Shown here: positions 33,776 to 42,438 of the stretch, piece after piece
Numbering within the stretch: position 1 is the stretch's first letter
Layout: each line of letters starts with the position of its first letter
DNA from: DAISVY01 sp036826635
GTDB taxonomy: Bacteria > Zixibacteria > MSB-5A5 > GN15 > FEB-12
Length of the DNA: 64,000 bases
Reading direction: 5' to 3'
Assembly (NCBI GenBank): GCA_036826635.1
Contig: DAISVY010000003.1
Coordinates: forward strand, 186,001-250,000
Made by a program: the position numbers and the translations under genes
The notes under the pieces: generated by a model
The model's input: the letters and a program-made list of their open reading frames with translations, nothing else
Told to the model about the DNA's origin: nothing
Database searches by the model: none

Positions 33776-34948
33776 ATGGTAACGCTTCGTTATAAGACCG
33801 CCACGAAGTTCAGTGTCATCTTCATTCTGGCGGTCTTTTTTTCTCTTCCCGCCAGAGGCGCCGACAGTTCTCTGCTTTCTCTCGAGAGCAGTCTCAGTGA
33901 TTTGATTTATCGGCTTTCTCGTTCGGTGGTGACGGTAGAGGCTTCGCGGCGCATGCCGGTAGGTGGTTCGGTTGCAACCACTGAAGAAGCGGTCCGAAGC
34001 ACGGTTGCCTCGGGTATAATTTGTGATACCTGCGGTCATGTGCTGGTGGCCGCCCGTTCGGTTGCCGACCATGATCGCGTTCTTGTGACTTTCGACAATA
34101 GGGTAGTGCCAGCTCGGGTGCGGGCCATTGATTACCAGAGTGAAATGGCTCTGCTGGAATGTTCTCCACTGGGAGGGCAACCGGCGGAGTTTTCCGATCT
34201 TCAGACCTGTGCCGGGCAGATGGTGGTGGCAATCGGCAACGCTCACGGTATTCGCTCGGCGCCGTCGCTCGGTTTTTGTGCCGGGGTCCGCGACGACGGT
34301 ATGATGCAGTTTTCGCTGCCCGTGATTTCCGGGGCGGTGGGCGGCGGTATTTTCGATTTCGGCGGCCATCTGATCGGTATAATCGTCGGCGGTCTGGGCG
34401 ATGATCGGGAAGTGACCCTGGCCCTGCCGGCTTATCGTGTCCCCGGTATCGTGGAATTTCTCCTGACCTACGGTGATCGCAAGGCCGGTTTCATCGGTGT
34501 TACCACGCGGGAAATAGAAATCACGCCGGCTGTTCATATCGACGGGATATACGGTTCGGCCGACAGTCTGGGGCTGACTATCGAGCGGGGTGTTATTGTT
34601 ACCTCGGTCGTTCCCTTGTCACCTGCCCATCGGTTCGGTCTGTCGGTGGGCGATCTCATTTTCGCTTTCGACGATGTGGCGGTGAACTCGGCGGTGGGGC
34701 TGGCTTCGCTGATACGCCGGAGTCGTCCGCACAGCAGCGTGCGGGTTGAGCTGCTACGTCACAATAAACCTCTCGCCCTGCCGGTGGAAGTCGGTAGTCT
34801 GGAAAACTGGTCCGGACTCAATCGACAGGTACGGACGCTTGAGCAAGATTCCGACTATGGCCGGTATGTTGACTCGTTAAAACATAGTCTGGATCAACTC
34901 AGGGACGAGATTTCGCGTATCGAACGCCGCCTGTACCGTCTCGACTAA
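33776..34948 (+). CDS. Catalytically dead HtrA/DegS-like PDZ protein (pseudoprotease)
   Basis: 390 aa. Signal peptide or N-terminal anchor (about 10-28, 'KFSVIFILAVFFSLPARG'), trypsin-like domain (about 40-230), one PDZ domain (about 238-340, 'GVIVTSVVPLSPAHRFGLSVGDLIFAFDD') and a C-terminal coiled coil ('SLDQLRDEISRIERRLYRLD'). Aligned by hand to HtrA, the catalytic His is Arg94 ('GHVLVAARSV'), the Asp is Glu123 ('DYQSEMALLE') and the Ser is Val188 ('ISGAVGGGIF'). All three triad residues are gone, while the fold and 'GHLIGI' strand are kept. In the RseA system DegS uses such an architecture to cleave the anti-sigma; here it more likely senses or scaffolds without cutting. Confidence 0.88.
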   Translation: MVTLRYKTATKFSVIFILAVFFSLPARGADSSLLSLESSLSDLIYRLSRSVVTVEASRRMPVGGSVATTEEAVRSTVASGIICDTCGHVLVAARSVADHDRVLVTFDNRVVPARVRAIDYQSEMALLECSPLGGQPAEFSDLQTCAGQMVVAIGNAHGIRSAPSLGFCAGVRDDGMMQFSLPVISGAVGGGIFDFGGHLIGIIVGGLGDDREVTLALPAYRVPGIVEFLLTYGDRKAGFIGVTTREIEITPAVHIDGIYGSADSLGLTIERGVIVTSVVPLSPAHRFGLSVGDLIFAFDDVAVNSAVGLASLIRRSRPHSSVRVELLRHNKPLALPVEVGSLENWSGLNRQVRTLEQDSDYGRYVDSLKHSLDQLRDEISRIERRLYRLD

Positions 34949-34992
34949 CTTTAGAATTGCTAATCACTGACGCTTGGTTGTAGATTCTCACA

Positions 34993-35646
34993 ATGAGTTG
35001 TGCCCGAGAATCGAACCGCTTCTTAGATCGTGTCGCAAGGTTTCGACCCGAGGTTATGGTCGGGCCGCGATCTCTGGCGTTGTTCTCCGCGGCTGTGGCG
35101 CTGGCCGATAAAGAATCTATCAGGGCGGCCATACGCGTCGCGCGGCAGGCGGGCGCTACCACGAAGCAGATGTACGAAACAATGCTTCAGTCATATCTCT
35201 TCCTGGGTTTTCCCCGTATGCTGACGGCCGCGGCCTGTCTCAGGGAAGAAATCGCTGCGGCTGTTTCGGCCGACGGGGACGAACCGATCAAGGCAGAGGA
35301 AGTGCGGCAGTGGTACGATGACGGCCTTGGGTTGTGTAAAAAAGTTTACGGTGAGAAATACGAGTTGCTCCGGCAGCGGATTGCCGATTATTCTCCGGAC
35401 ATTTTTCGCTGGATGATTCTCGAGGGTTACGGCAAGGTGCTGTCGCGGCCCGGGTTGGATGTCGTTACTCGTGAGTTGTGCAGTATAGCGTATCTCATGA
35501 TGGACAACAGGGGCGAGCAATTGTATGCGCATATCAGGGGCGCTCGCAATGTCGGGGCTTCCGATGAACTCATCAGAATGGTAGTTGAAGACATAGGTGA
35601 TGCGGCCGGCGAAGGTTATGCCGTCGCAATCAAACTCGTGTCGTAG
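34993..35646 (+). CDS. Carboxymuconolactone decarboxylase/AhpD-like family protein
   Basis: 217 aa, all-helical, with two CMD-like halves ('SLALFSAAVALADKESIRAAIRVARQAG', about 27-54, and 'RELCSIAYLMMDNRGEQLYAHIRGARNVGAS', about 161-191). No CxxC pair of the AhpD type is visible, so peroxidase-partner activity is unlikely. The role is unknown. It follows the HtrA-like gene by 44 bases and precedes tamB by 15. Confidence 0.8.
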   Translation: MSCARESNRFLDRVARFRPEVMVGPRSLALFSAAVALADKESIRAAIRVARQAGATTKQMYETMLQSYLFLGFPRMLTAAACLREEIAAAVSADGDEPIKAEEVRQWYDDGLGLCKKVYGEKYELLRQRIADYSPDIFRWMILEGYGKVLSRPGLDVVTRELCSIAYLMMDNRGEQLYAHIRGARNVGASDELIRMVVEDIGDAAGEGYAVAIKLVS

Positions 35647-35661
35647 CTGGGTTATCTTTTG

Positions 35662-38600
35662 ATGCGACTGTGGAAACGAAGTCTGGTCGTAACGCTGGGC
35701 GTTATTTTAGTCGCTCTGGTGGGAGTGTATTTATACTTCTTTGAGCTGGGCGGACTGGAACGGGTGGCCATCGGTCAACTCAAAGGACTTCTTGATCAGG
35801 ATAAACGGTTTACGATTTCGGTAGGTGAAGTCGACGGGACTCTGATCAGCGGCATCATTCTCAGGGACGTCACCATTCATTACGCGGACTCGACGCGTGA
35901 ATTCACTCCATTGTACATCAGTCAGCTTACGGCTCGTTATTCTCTGTCCGACCTGTTGAACAAGCAATACCTCTTCGAGGAAATGCACATAGACAGTCTT
36001 GACCTGATTCTTGTGGAAAGTGACAGCGGCCGCTGGATCCTGCCGGGGTATCTGTCCGGGGACGGGGACTCTCGGACCGGCACATCGTCGGACACTTCCT
36101 CCGCGACTTCATTGCTGCTGGCCGTAGACCAGTTGATTCTCGGTCATGGGCGGGTGCGTCTGATGCGGCGCGATACGCTGGAGATCGACGATTTGACACT
36201 CGCGGCGTCGGTGCGGGTCGAGGATGGTACTTATGCCGCCGAGGTGTCGAGTCTGAGTTTCACCCCCAGGCCGATGTTCGATCAGATGACCACGTTTGTC
36301 GGAAAAGCGACTTATTCTCTGGGCAACCTGGCTTTTCAGGATGTCCAGATAAGTCAGGGCGCCACTCGTATCAAGGCAAGCGGAACTCTTAACCCGAAAG
36401 AGCAGGGCGGGGCCGCGGAAGTGGCGATTGATAACCTTGACCTGGCTGAGGTAAGTTCCCTTCTCGGCGGTAAGCTCAGCGGAGTTATGGACGTTAATGG
36501 TCGGGTGGCTTTTGTCGACCGGCAGCTAAGAGGGCAACTGTCGTTGGGTGGTGATTTCCTGCTGGCGGCTTTTGATAATCTTTATACCGACTTCACTTTC
36601 AGTGACAGGAAACTGAGACTCGATACGCTGTACGGGACTATTCTCGGCAATTGCGGTATAGATGGACGCGGTGAAGTTGATTTCACCGGGTCGACCGAGA
36701 CGTATCGACTCTATGCCGACATTCGCAATTTCGATCTTAAACAGTTGCTCGAAGGGACCTTCCAATCCGACTTGTCCGGGTCGATGGAATTGTCCGGCCA
36801 GTCATTCAGCAATGATAATATGCTGTTGTGTCTTGATGTCGATTTGTACGAATCGGCTTTTGACGAATACCCCCTGCATCGGGCTCGGGGCGAGCTGGAA
36901 ATTACCACCGACTCGATTCGGTTCGTGGATGGTTTTCAGGTGGATTATTTCGAGAACTCGTTCTATGCCGACGGGGTCATAGATTACGATGAGAACATGT
37001 ATCTGGAAGTCACGGCCGATCTGCGTAATCTCGATCGCTACCGCGGCAAATTGTTCATCGATCAGCCGGGCGGGCGGGCTCGGGGGGTGGTCACGCTTTC
37101 GGGTCGAAGCAACGATCCCGATTTGCGGGGTCATCTGACGTCCGATTCGCTCTGGGTATACGGGTTGTATACCACCGGTGCCCATGCGGAGTTTGACATT
37201 GCGCGTTTCCTGACCGGTCGTCGGGGCTGGGTGACCGCCGATCTGGATCACGGCGCGGCCTGGAGTATGCCCTACGACAGCGGGGCGGGTGTGATCAGGC
37301 TGGACTCTAATCTCATCCGGATTGACACCGTCGGATTAAACAACGAGTATGCCGACATTTCGGCTTGCGGCACACTTGACCAGGGACAATATCCGTGGGT
37401 GCTGACGCTGGATCGTTTCGATCTGACATTGCTGGAGCGTCGTTTTTCCAACACCGCCGATCTTCACGTGAACATAGATACCCTGGGGTTTGATTTCCTC
37501 GAAACTTCAATCGGGCAGGGGGCAGCGGCCCTGACGGTTGACGGTCGGATTAACTACGATGAGTCGATGGCGCTGACTCTGGGGGTGGCCGGAGTGCCGA
37601 TCCGATCCTGGCTTGGTTTGATAGATCAGGAACTTGAAGTCGACGGGTTTCTTTCGGGTCGGGCTGATCTGTTCGGGACATTTATGAGTCCGGCTTTCGT
37701 GCTGGAGAGTTCGATAGATTCGCTTACCTACGAGAACGTGGTTTTGGGTGATGTCATTGTAAGTGCGCGCTATCGGGACAGCCTGGTCACTATCGACAGT
37801 CTGGAAATTCTGGCGCCAGGGGGCGACTATAAAGCCAACGGCTATTTCTACGCCGATCTGGCCTTCACGGCGGACGAACGACAGCTTTTCCCCGATCTGC
37901 CGTTCGATCTCAGTGTGGCCGCCACCGACAATCGCTTTGACCTGGTAAGTGTGTTGCTTCCGTCGGTAGAGAATCTTGAGGGTGATTTATATGCCGACTT
38001 TCGACTCGACGGAACACCCGCCGAACCGCACCTGAGCGGCAGCGCCTTTCTTCGAGACGGCCGTTTGAAATACTTCGATCTGGCTGACACACTCAAGACC
38101 GATTCGGCCGGTCTGATTATGCGCGACAATCAGATTGTGATGGATGATATCGAGGTGTACGTATACGACCGGCGCAAGAACAGAAACAGCTATGTCGTCG
38201 TTGACGGTGTCCTTACGGTCAAGAGTCTCGACACACTGCATTACGATCTCGATATCACTATTCCCAAAGAGTTTCCTTTCAAGTACGAGCTTGACGATAT
38301 CGAAGGCGTGGTCGAGGGGGATGTGCATGTGTACGGCGATACGCCGCCGACCGTTACCGGTGATCTTACGCTGATTTCCGCCCGCTATAACGTCGAGTTC
38401 TCTTCGGAAGATGAAGGTTCGCCCCTGATGACGGCACTGTCGGGCGAGAATACCTGGGATCTGGATCTCAATATCGACGTTTTGTCCAACCTGTGGATAA
38501 AAAACCAGGATATCGATGCCGAGCTTTCGGGTTATATGAATCTCATTCGGGAGGACGGTCGGTATCGCTTCATCGGTGAGCTGGAGATATTGAAGGGGAA

Positions 38601-39207
38601 GGGGTATCTCTTCGACAAAACTTTCCGTATCGAATCCGGGAGTACGGTGACTTTCGAAGATATAGAACATCCCAATCCAGAGCTGGACATAACGGCTACG
38701 ACTCGCATACCGGTTGTGTACTTCGAGGAGGAAACGTCGCACAGCCAGGTCGAGGAACTGAGTATCAATATCACCGGTACGCTGGAGAATCCCGAGTTCG
38801 ATACGGTGGAGGACGACACGACCTTCACGAAGGAAGATATTTTGCCCCTGATCGTGGCCAATTACTACGGTTCCGGTTCCGACCCGACCGGTGCGGGCAG
38901 ACTGGAACAGCGTCTTTCGCAATTTATCTCGTCGAAGGTTTCGCAGATCGGGTCGCGGCAACTGGGGGTGGAGACTTTTGAGATCGACCCGGCCTACGAA
39001 GGGGAGCTTAACTTATCCAGCACACGTGTCACGCTTGGTGTTTATACCACCAGCAGTCTTTATCTTTATGGTCGATCCGCTGTATCGTTTGACCATGGTC
39101 AGGAAGTCGGGTTTGAATATCATTTCAACAAAGATTTCATGCTTGAAGGTCGGCGCGACGAGAGCGATTTGTATCATGTCAACGTGAAGCTGCACTGGGA
39201 GTTTTGA
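35662..39207 (+). CDS. tamB: Translocation and assembly module protein TamB
   Basis: About 1181 aa. N-terminal membrane anchor ('SLVVTLGVILVALVGVYLYFF', about 8-28), a long beta-rich periplasmic region of AsmA-like repeats, and the C-terminal DUF490/TamB domain ('GKGYLFDKTFRIESGSTVTFED', 'ILPLIVANYYG', 'RVTLGVYTTSSLYLYGR', ending 'NVKLHWEF'). TamB proteins bridge the periplasm and move phospholipids or help insert outer-membrane proteins. ATG at 35662 is preceded by a TTG at 35659. Its stop codon overlaps the next gene's start region: classic tamB-tamA pairing. Confidence 0.93.
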   Translation: MRLWKRSLVVTLGVILVALVGVYLYFFELGGLERVAIGQLKGLLDQDKRFTISVGEVDGTLISGIILRDVTIHYADSTREFTPLYISQLTARYSLSDLLNKQYLFEEMHIDSLDLILVESDSGRWILPGYLSGDGDSRTGTSSDTSSATSLLLAVDQLILGHGRVRLMRRDTLEIDDLTLAASVRVEDGTYAAEVSSLSFTPRPMFDQMTTFVGKATYSLGNLAFQDVQISQGATRIKASGTLNPKEQGGAAEVAIDNLDLAEVSSLLGGKLSGVMDVNGRVAFVDRQLRGQLSLGGDFLLAAFDNLYTDFTFSDRKLRLDTLYGTILGNCGIDGRGEVDFTGSTETYRLYADIRNFDLKQLLEGTFQSDLSGSMELSGQSFSNDNMLLCLDVDLYESAFDEYPLHRARGELEITTDSIRFVDGFQVDYFENSFYADGVIDYDENMYLEVTADLRNLDRYRGKLFIDQPGGRARGVVTLSGRSNDPDLRGHLTSDSLWVYGLYTTGAHAEFDIARFLTGRRGWVTADLDHGAAWSMPYDSGAGVIRLDSNLIRIDTVGLNNEYADISACGTLDQGQYPWVLTLDRFDLTLLERRFSNTADLHVNIDTLGFDFLETSIGQGAAALTVDGRINYDESMALTLGVAGVPIRSWLGLIDQELEVDGFLSGRADLFGTFMSPAFVLESSIDSLTYENVVLGDVIVSARYRDSLVTIDSLEILAPGGDYKANGYFYADLAFTADERQLFPDLPFDLSVAATDNRFDLVSVLLPSVENLEGDLYADFRLDGTPAEPHLSGSAFLRDGRLKYFDLADTLKTDSAGLIMRDNQIVMDDIEVYVYDRRKNRNSYVVVDGVLTVKSLDTLHYDLDITIPKEFPFKYELDDIEGVVEGDVHVYGDTPPTVTGDLTLISARYNVEFSSEDEGSPLMTALSGENTWDLDLNIDVLSNLWIKNQDIDAELSGYMNLIREDGRYRFIGELEILKGKGYLFDKTFRIESGSTVTFEDIEHPNPELDITATTRIPVVYFEEETSHSQVEELSINITGTLENPEFDTVEDDTTFTKEDILPLIVANYYGSGSDPTGAGRLEQRLSQFISSKVSQIGSRQLGVETFEIDPAYEGELNLSSTRVTLGVYTTSSLYLYGRSAVSFDHGQEVGFEYHFNKDFMLEGRRDESDLYHVNVKLHWEF

Positions 39208-39209
39208 GA

Positions 39210-41126
39210 ATGCGTCGTCTGTTGTTCACGGTTTGTCTTCTGTTGCTGGTCTCACAGGAAGTGTCAGCCGTTGACAAAGCCGCGCTCAGATGGGCGCGCA
39301 GTCGGCCGCGAATAGATTCTATCGTTATTGAGGGCAACCACTATCTGAGCGATTCCGAGATTCGCGGTCATTTGTATTCGCGGGTGCGGAATCTCTGGCT
39401 GGCGGTCAAAGGTGATCGGCGCAGCCGCGTGCAGCGGGAAACCCTCGGGCGCGATACGCTGGAAGTCAAATATCTTTACCTGAGAAACGGTTTCCTCGGT
39501 GTGCGCGTGCAGCATTCCTATGAACCGGTCGGTCGCGACTCCACCGCGCTGGTGCGAATTGTCATTGACGAGGGGCGGCAGTTCAGGTATGGCGGGAAGA
39601 CAGTTACCGGGTCATACGAGGAAGAATTCGGCTGGCGGCTCTCTGCCTTTGCCAATAAACTGGAGATGGGTGAGCCGGTTAATCCGTTTGGTATTAATGA
39701 CATTAAGACCGAGACGAAGACTTTTCTGGCCAACCGGGGATACCCGTATGCGACGGTTGATATAAAAGTCGACACGACCGGTCCACCTGAACGCTGTCCC
39801 GTGGCGGTAAATGTTTTCTCTGATTCTCTGGTTCATTTCGGTGATGTGGTGGTCAAGGGGGCGGTCAACTATCCCGAGTACGTGGCCCTGCGTGAGCTTA
39901 AAATCGCTCCGGGAGGCGTATACCGTCGAGAAGATATTCTCGAATCGCAACGCCGATTGTTTGAGTCGGGGTATTACACGACCTTTCAGCTTCGGCGGGC
40001 CGAGCAGGTAAGTGATCGTCTTAATCCGGATTTCGTCTTGAGCCTGCGTGAGCGGAAGACCCGGCACATGACTTTCTCGGCTGGTGCCGGACAGTCAACC
40101 GTGAAGGACCTTTTGTGGGATGTCTCCGGCGCTTTCGGTCAGCGCAACTTCCTCGGATCCCGGCGGTACGAGTTGCTGGCCGACTATTCCTTTTCGTTCG
40201 GGCGCGATACTCGCCTGATTACGCACCGTTACCGCCTTCGCTACACCGAACCGTGGTTTCTGGGGGTGCGTATGCCTCTGGCGGTGACCGGTCAGTTTGA
40301 GCCCAGGATCAAAGATCCCGTACAGGAATTTGACAAATATACCTGGTCGGTTTCGGCTGTCGCTACGAAATGGTACGCGCAGAAAATAAAGGTTAGCCTC
40401 GGGTTGCAATACGAGAGCATCAATATCTCCGGGGCGTCGGACGAGATAGTGGCGTACGCCAAAACACTGGAAGGTAATTCGGAACGACGGAAGATTTATG
40501 CGATTTTTCGCCGTGACAGTCGCGATGATCTCTTCGTGCCGTCACGCGGTTCCGTTACCGAGTTTCAGGCCGATGTGTGGGGCGGTTTTCTGGGAGGGGA
40601 CGACAGCTTTTTCAAACTGCAGGGTAGCTGGTCACGCTACCAGATTGTATGGCCGGGCTGGATTGCCGCTACCCGGTTGCAGGGGCGCTGGGCCGAGGAG
40701 TATGGGAAAACCGAATGTGTACCGCTGGACGAGGCGCTCTATGTCGGCGGAGCCAACACGGTAAGAGGTTTCGATGAAAACATGCTCGGGCCGCTGATCG
40801 ATAAATCGACGCCGGCCGGGGCTCGTTACACGGTCGTTTTCAACCAGGAATTCAGATGGAAGACCGTTCAGATACATCAAGCTCTGCCGGTACTGGGTGG
40901 GCTTTTCAAATCGCTGCCGCTCTGGCAGTCGTTGTTCCTGGATATCGGCAATGGTTTCAGCGATACCCGGGAAATGCGTTTCGACAATCTGGCTATGACT
41001 TACGGTACCGGTCTTCAAATCATGTCACCCGCCGGTCCTATCAGGGTCGACTATGCCCGGGTTATAAAGACCGACAGATTCGATTTTGACTATCGCTGGC
41101 ACTTCACTATATTATACGCGTTTTGA
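39210..41126 (+). CDS. BamA/TamA-family outer membrane assembly protein (Omp85 superfamily)
   Basis: About 638 aa from ATG 39210 with GGGAG at 39197-39201 (a TTG at 39204 is the alternative). Signal peptide 'LLFTVCLLLLVSQEVSA', about three POTRA domains ('IDSIVIEGNHYLSDSEIRGHL', 'FGDVVVKGAVNYPEYVALRELKI'), and a 16-stranded Omp85 barrel with the conserved VRGF ('NTVRGFDE', about 512-519) and a C-terminal Phe ('WHFTILYAF'). Together with the preceding tamB it most probably acts as the TamA partner rather than the essential BamA; paralog naming is inference. Confidence 0.93.
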   Translation: MRRLLFTVCLLLLVSQEVSAVDKAALRWARSRPRIDSIVIEGNHYLSDSEIRGHLYSRVRNLWLAVKGDRRSRVQRETLGRDTLEVKYLYLRNGFLGVRVQHSYEPVGRDSTALVRIVIDEGRQFRYGGKTVTGSYEEEFGWRLSAFANKLEMGEPVNPFGINDIKTETKTFLANRGYPYATVDIKVDTTGPPERCPVAVNVFSDSLVHFGDVVVKGAVNYPEYVALRELKIAPGGVYRREDILESQRRLFESGYYTTFQLRRAEQVSDRLNPDFVLSLRERKTRHMTFSAGAGQSTVKDLLWDVSGAFGQRNFLGSRRYELLADYSFSFGRDTRLITHRYRLRYTEPWFLGVRMPLAVTGQFEPRIKDPVQEFDKYTWSVSAVATKWYAQKIKVSLGLQYESINISGASDEIVAYAKTLEGNSERRKIYAIFRRDSRDDLFVPSRGSVTEFQADVWGGFLGGDDSFFKLQGSWSRYQIVWPGWIAATRLQGRWAEEYGKTECVPLDEALYVGGANTVRGFDENMLGPLIDKSTPAGARYTVVFNQEFRWKTVQIHQALPVLGGLFKSLPLWQSLFLDIGNGFSDTREMRFDNLAMTYGTGLQIMSPAGPIRVDYARVIKTDRFDFDYRWHFTILYAF

Positions 41127-41205
41127 TACCGAGAACCGGCGGGTAGAGGCTGTCACGGCATAACGAAGCCGATTACCCGACGAAAAAAGGACAAATAACG
41201 CGGTA

Positions 41206-42384
41206 ATGGACCCGATATATCTTGATCATAACGCGACTACGCCGGTAGCTCCCGAGGTCATTGAGGCTATGCTGCCGTACTTGGGTGAACGATTCGGCAA
41301 CGCCAGTTCCGTTCACCGGTTCGGTCGCGAAGCCCGACTTGCTCTGGATAACGCCCGCGAGCAAATTGCCGCCTTTATCAATTGTCAGCCGTCGGAGTTG
41401 TATTTTACTTCCGGCGGTACGGAGTCCGATAATATCGCTGTCATCGGTACCGCCCTGCAGTTATGCGACCGCAAGAACCACCTGATAATCGGAGCCACCG
41501 AACACCACGCCGTTTTGCGCCCGGCCGAGCATCTGGCTCAACAGGACTGCTTTGAACTGGATCTTCTGCCGGTCGACGCGGTCGGGGCATGTTCGGCGGA
41601 TGCGCTGGAAAAACTCGTTACGGACAAAACGGCCCTGGTGTCTGTAATGCGGGCTAATCATGAAACGGGCGCAGTGCAGAATATCACGTCGCTGACCCGT
41701 GTTGCCCGTGATCGGGGAGTGCTGTTTCACTGCGACGCGGTGCAGGCGGTGGGGAAGATGCCGGTTGACGTTGATGCTCTGGGGGTCGATCTGCTGTCGT
41801 TGACGGCGCACAAGATATACGGTCCCAAGGGAATCGGCGCTCTTTATATTCGGCGGGGAGTTAAGCTGGTGCCGTTGTTCTATGGCGGTGTGCACGAGAA
41901 AAAACGTCGACCGGGAACGGAGAATGTCGCCGGGGCGGTGGGTTTTGCCAAGGCGCTGGAGATAGCCGGGCAACACATGCAAAAAGAGCAGGCTCGCATG
42001 GAGGAGCTGTCGGCGTACTTTATTGATCGTATCAGGGACGCGGTCCCCGACGTGGTGCTCAACGGTCCGCGCGATAACCGCATTCCGCAAACGGTTAACC
42101 TTTCGTTTGCCGGCATTGAGGCCGAGGCTGTTCTGTTTGCGCTTGACCAGGAGAATATCGCTTGCTCCGCCGGGTCCGCCTGTACTTCGGGCGCCGAAGG
42201 ACCATCGCATGTTCTGATCGCCATGGGCATCTCCGATTTGCAGGCCAAAGGGGCGGTGCGTTTTTCGATGGGGCGTTCGACCACGCGGGAACAGCTTGAT
42301 TATGTGCTGGCCAAGTTGCCGTCGATTGTAAGTCGTTTGCGCGATCTTTCCCCGTTGTATCGTCGGGACAAACAGGTCGGCTGA
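41206..42384 (+). CDS. Cysteine desulfurase (NifS/IscS type)
   Basis: PLP enzyme that makes a persulfide from cysteine for Fe-S clusters and thiolation. 392 aa. 'YLDHNATTPV' (start), PLP lysine Lys203 in 'TAHKIYGPKG', and the catalytic loop cysteine Cys326 in 'SAGSACTSGA'. The longer loop with SACxSG places it in the NifS/IscS group rather than SufS. No iscU or iscR is nearby; the next gene is mnmA, which needs this sulfur. A terminator follows the stop codon. Confidence 0.95.
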   Translation: MDPIYLDHNATTPVAPEVIEAMLPYLGERFGNASSVHRFGREARLALDNAREQIAAFINCQPSELYFTSGGTESDNIAVIGTALQLCDRKNHLIIGATEHHAVLRPAEHLAQQDCFELDLLPVDAVGACSADALEKLVTDKTALVSVMRANHETGAVQNITSLTRVARDRGVLFHCDAVQAVGKMPVDVDALGVDLLSLTAHKIYGPKGIGALYIRRGVKLVPLFYGGVHEKKRRPGTENVAGAVGFAKALEIAGQHMQKEQARMEELSAYFIDRIRDAVPDVVLNGPRDNRIPQTVNLSFAGIEAEAVLFALDQENIACSAGSACTSGAEGPSHVLIAMGISDLQAKGAVRFSMGRSTTREQLDYVLAKLPSIVSRLRDLSPLYRRDKQVG

Positions 42385-42405
42385 GCGATTGTCAGGAAGG
42401 GTGTG

Positions 42406-42434
42406 AAGGGCCGTTCCGACGGCCCTTTTGTTTT
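42406..42434 (+). terminator. Rho-independent terminator between the desulfurase gene and mnmA
   Basis: AAGGGCCGT (42406-42414), loop TCCG, ACGGCCCTT (42419-42427): nine perfect pairs, then TTGTTTT. It ends four bases before the mnmA ATG, leaving no room for a normal ribosome-binding site. Confidence 0.85.
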
Positions 42435-42438
42435 AATT

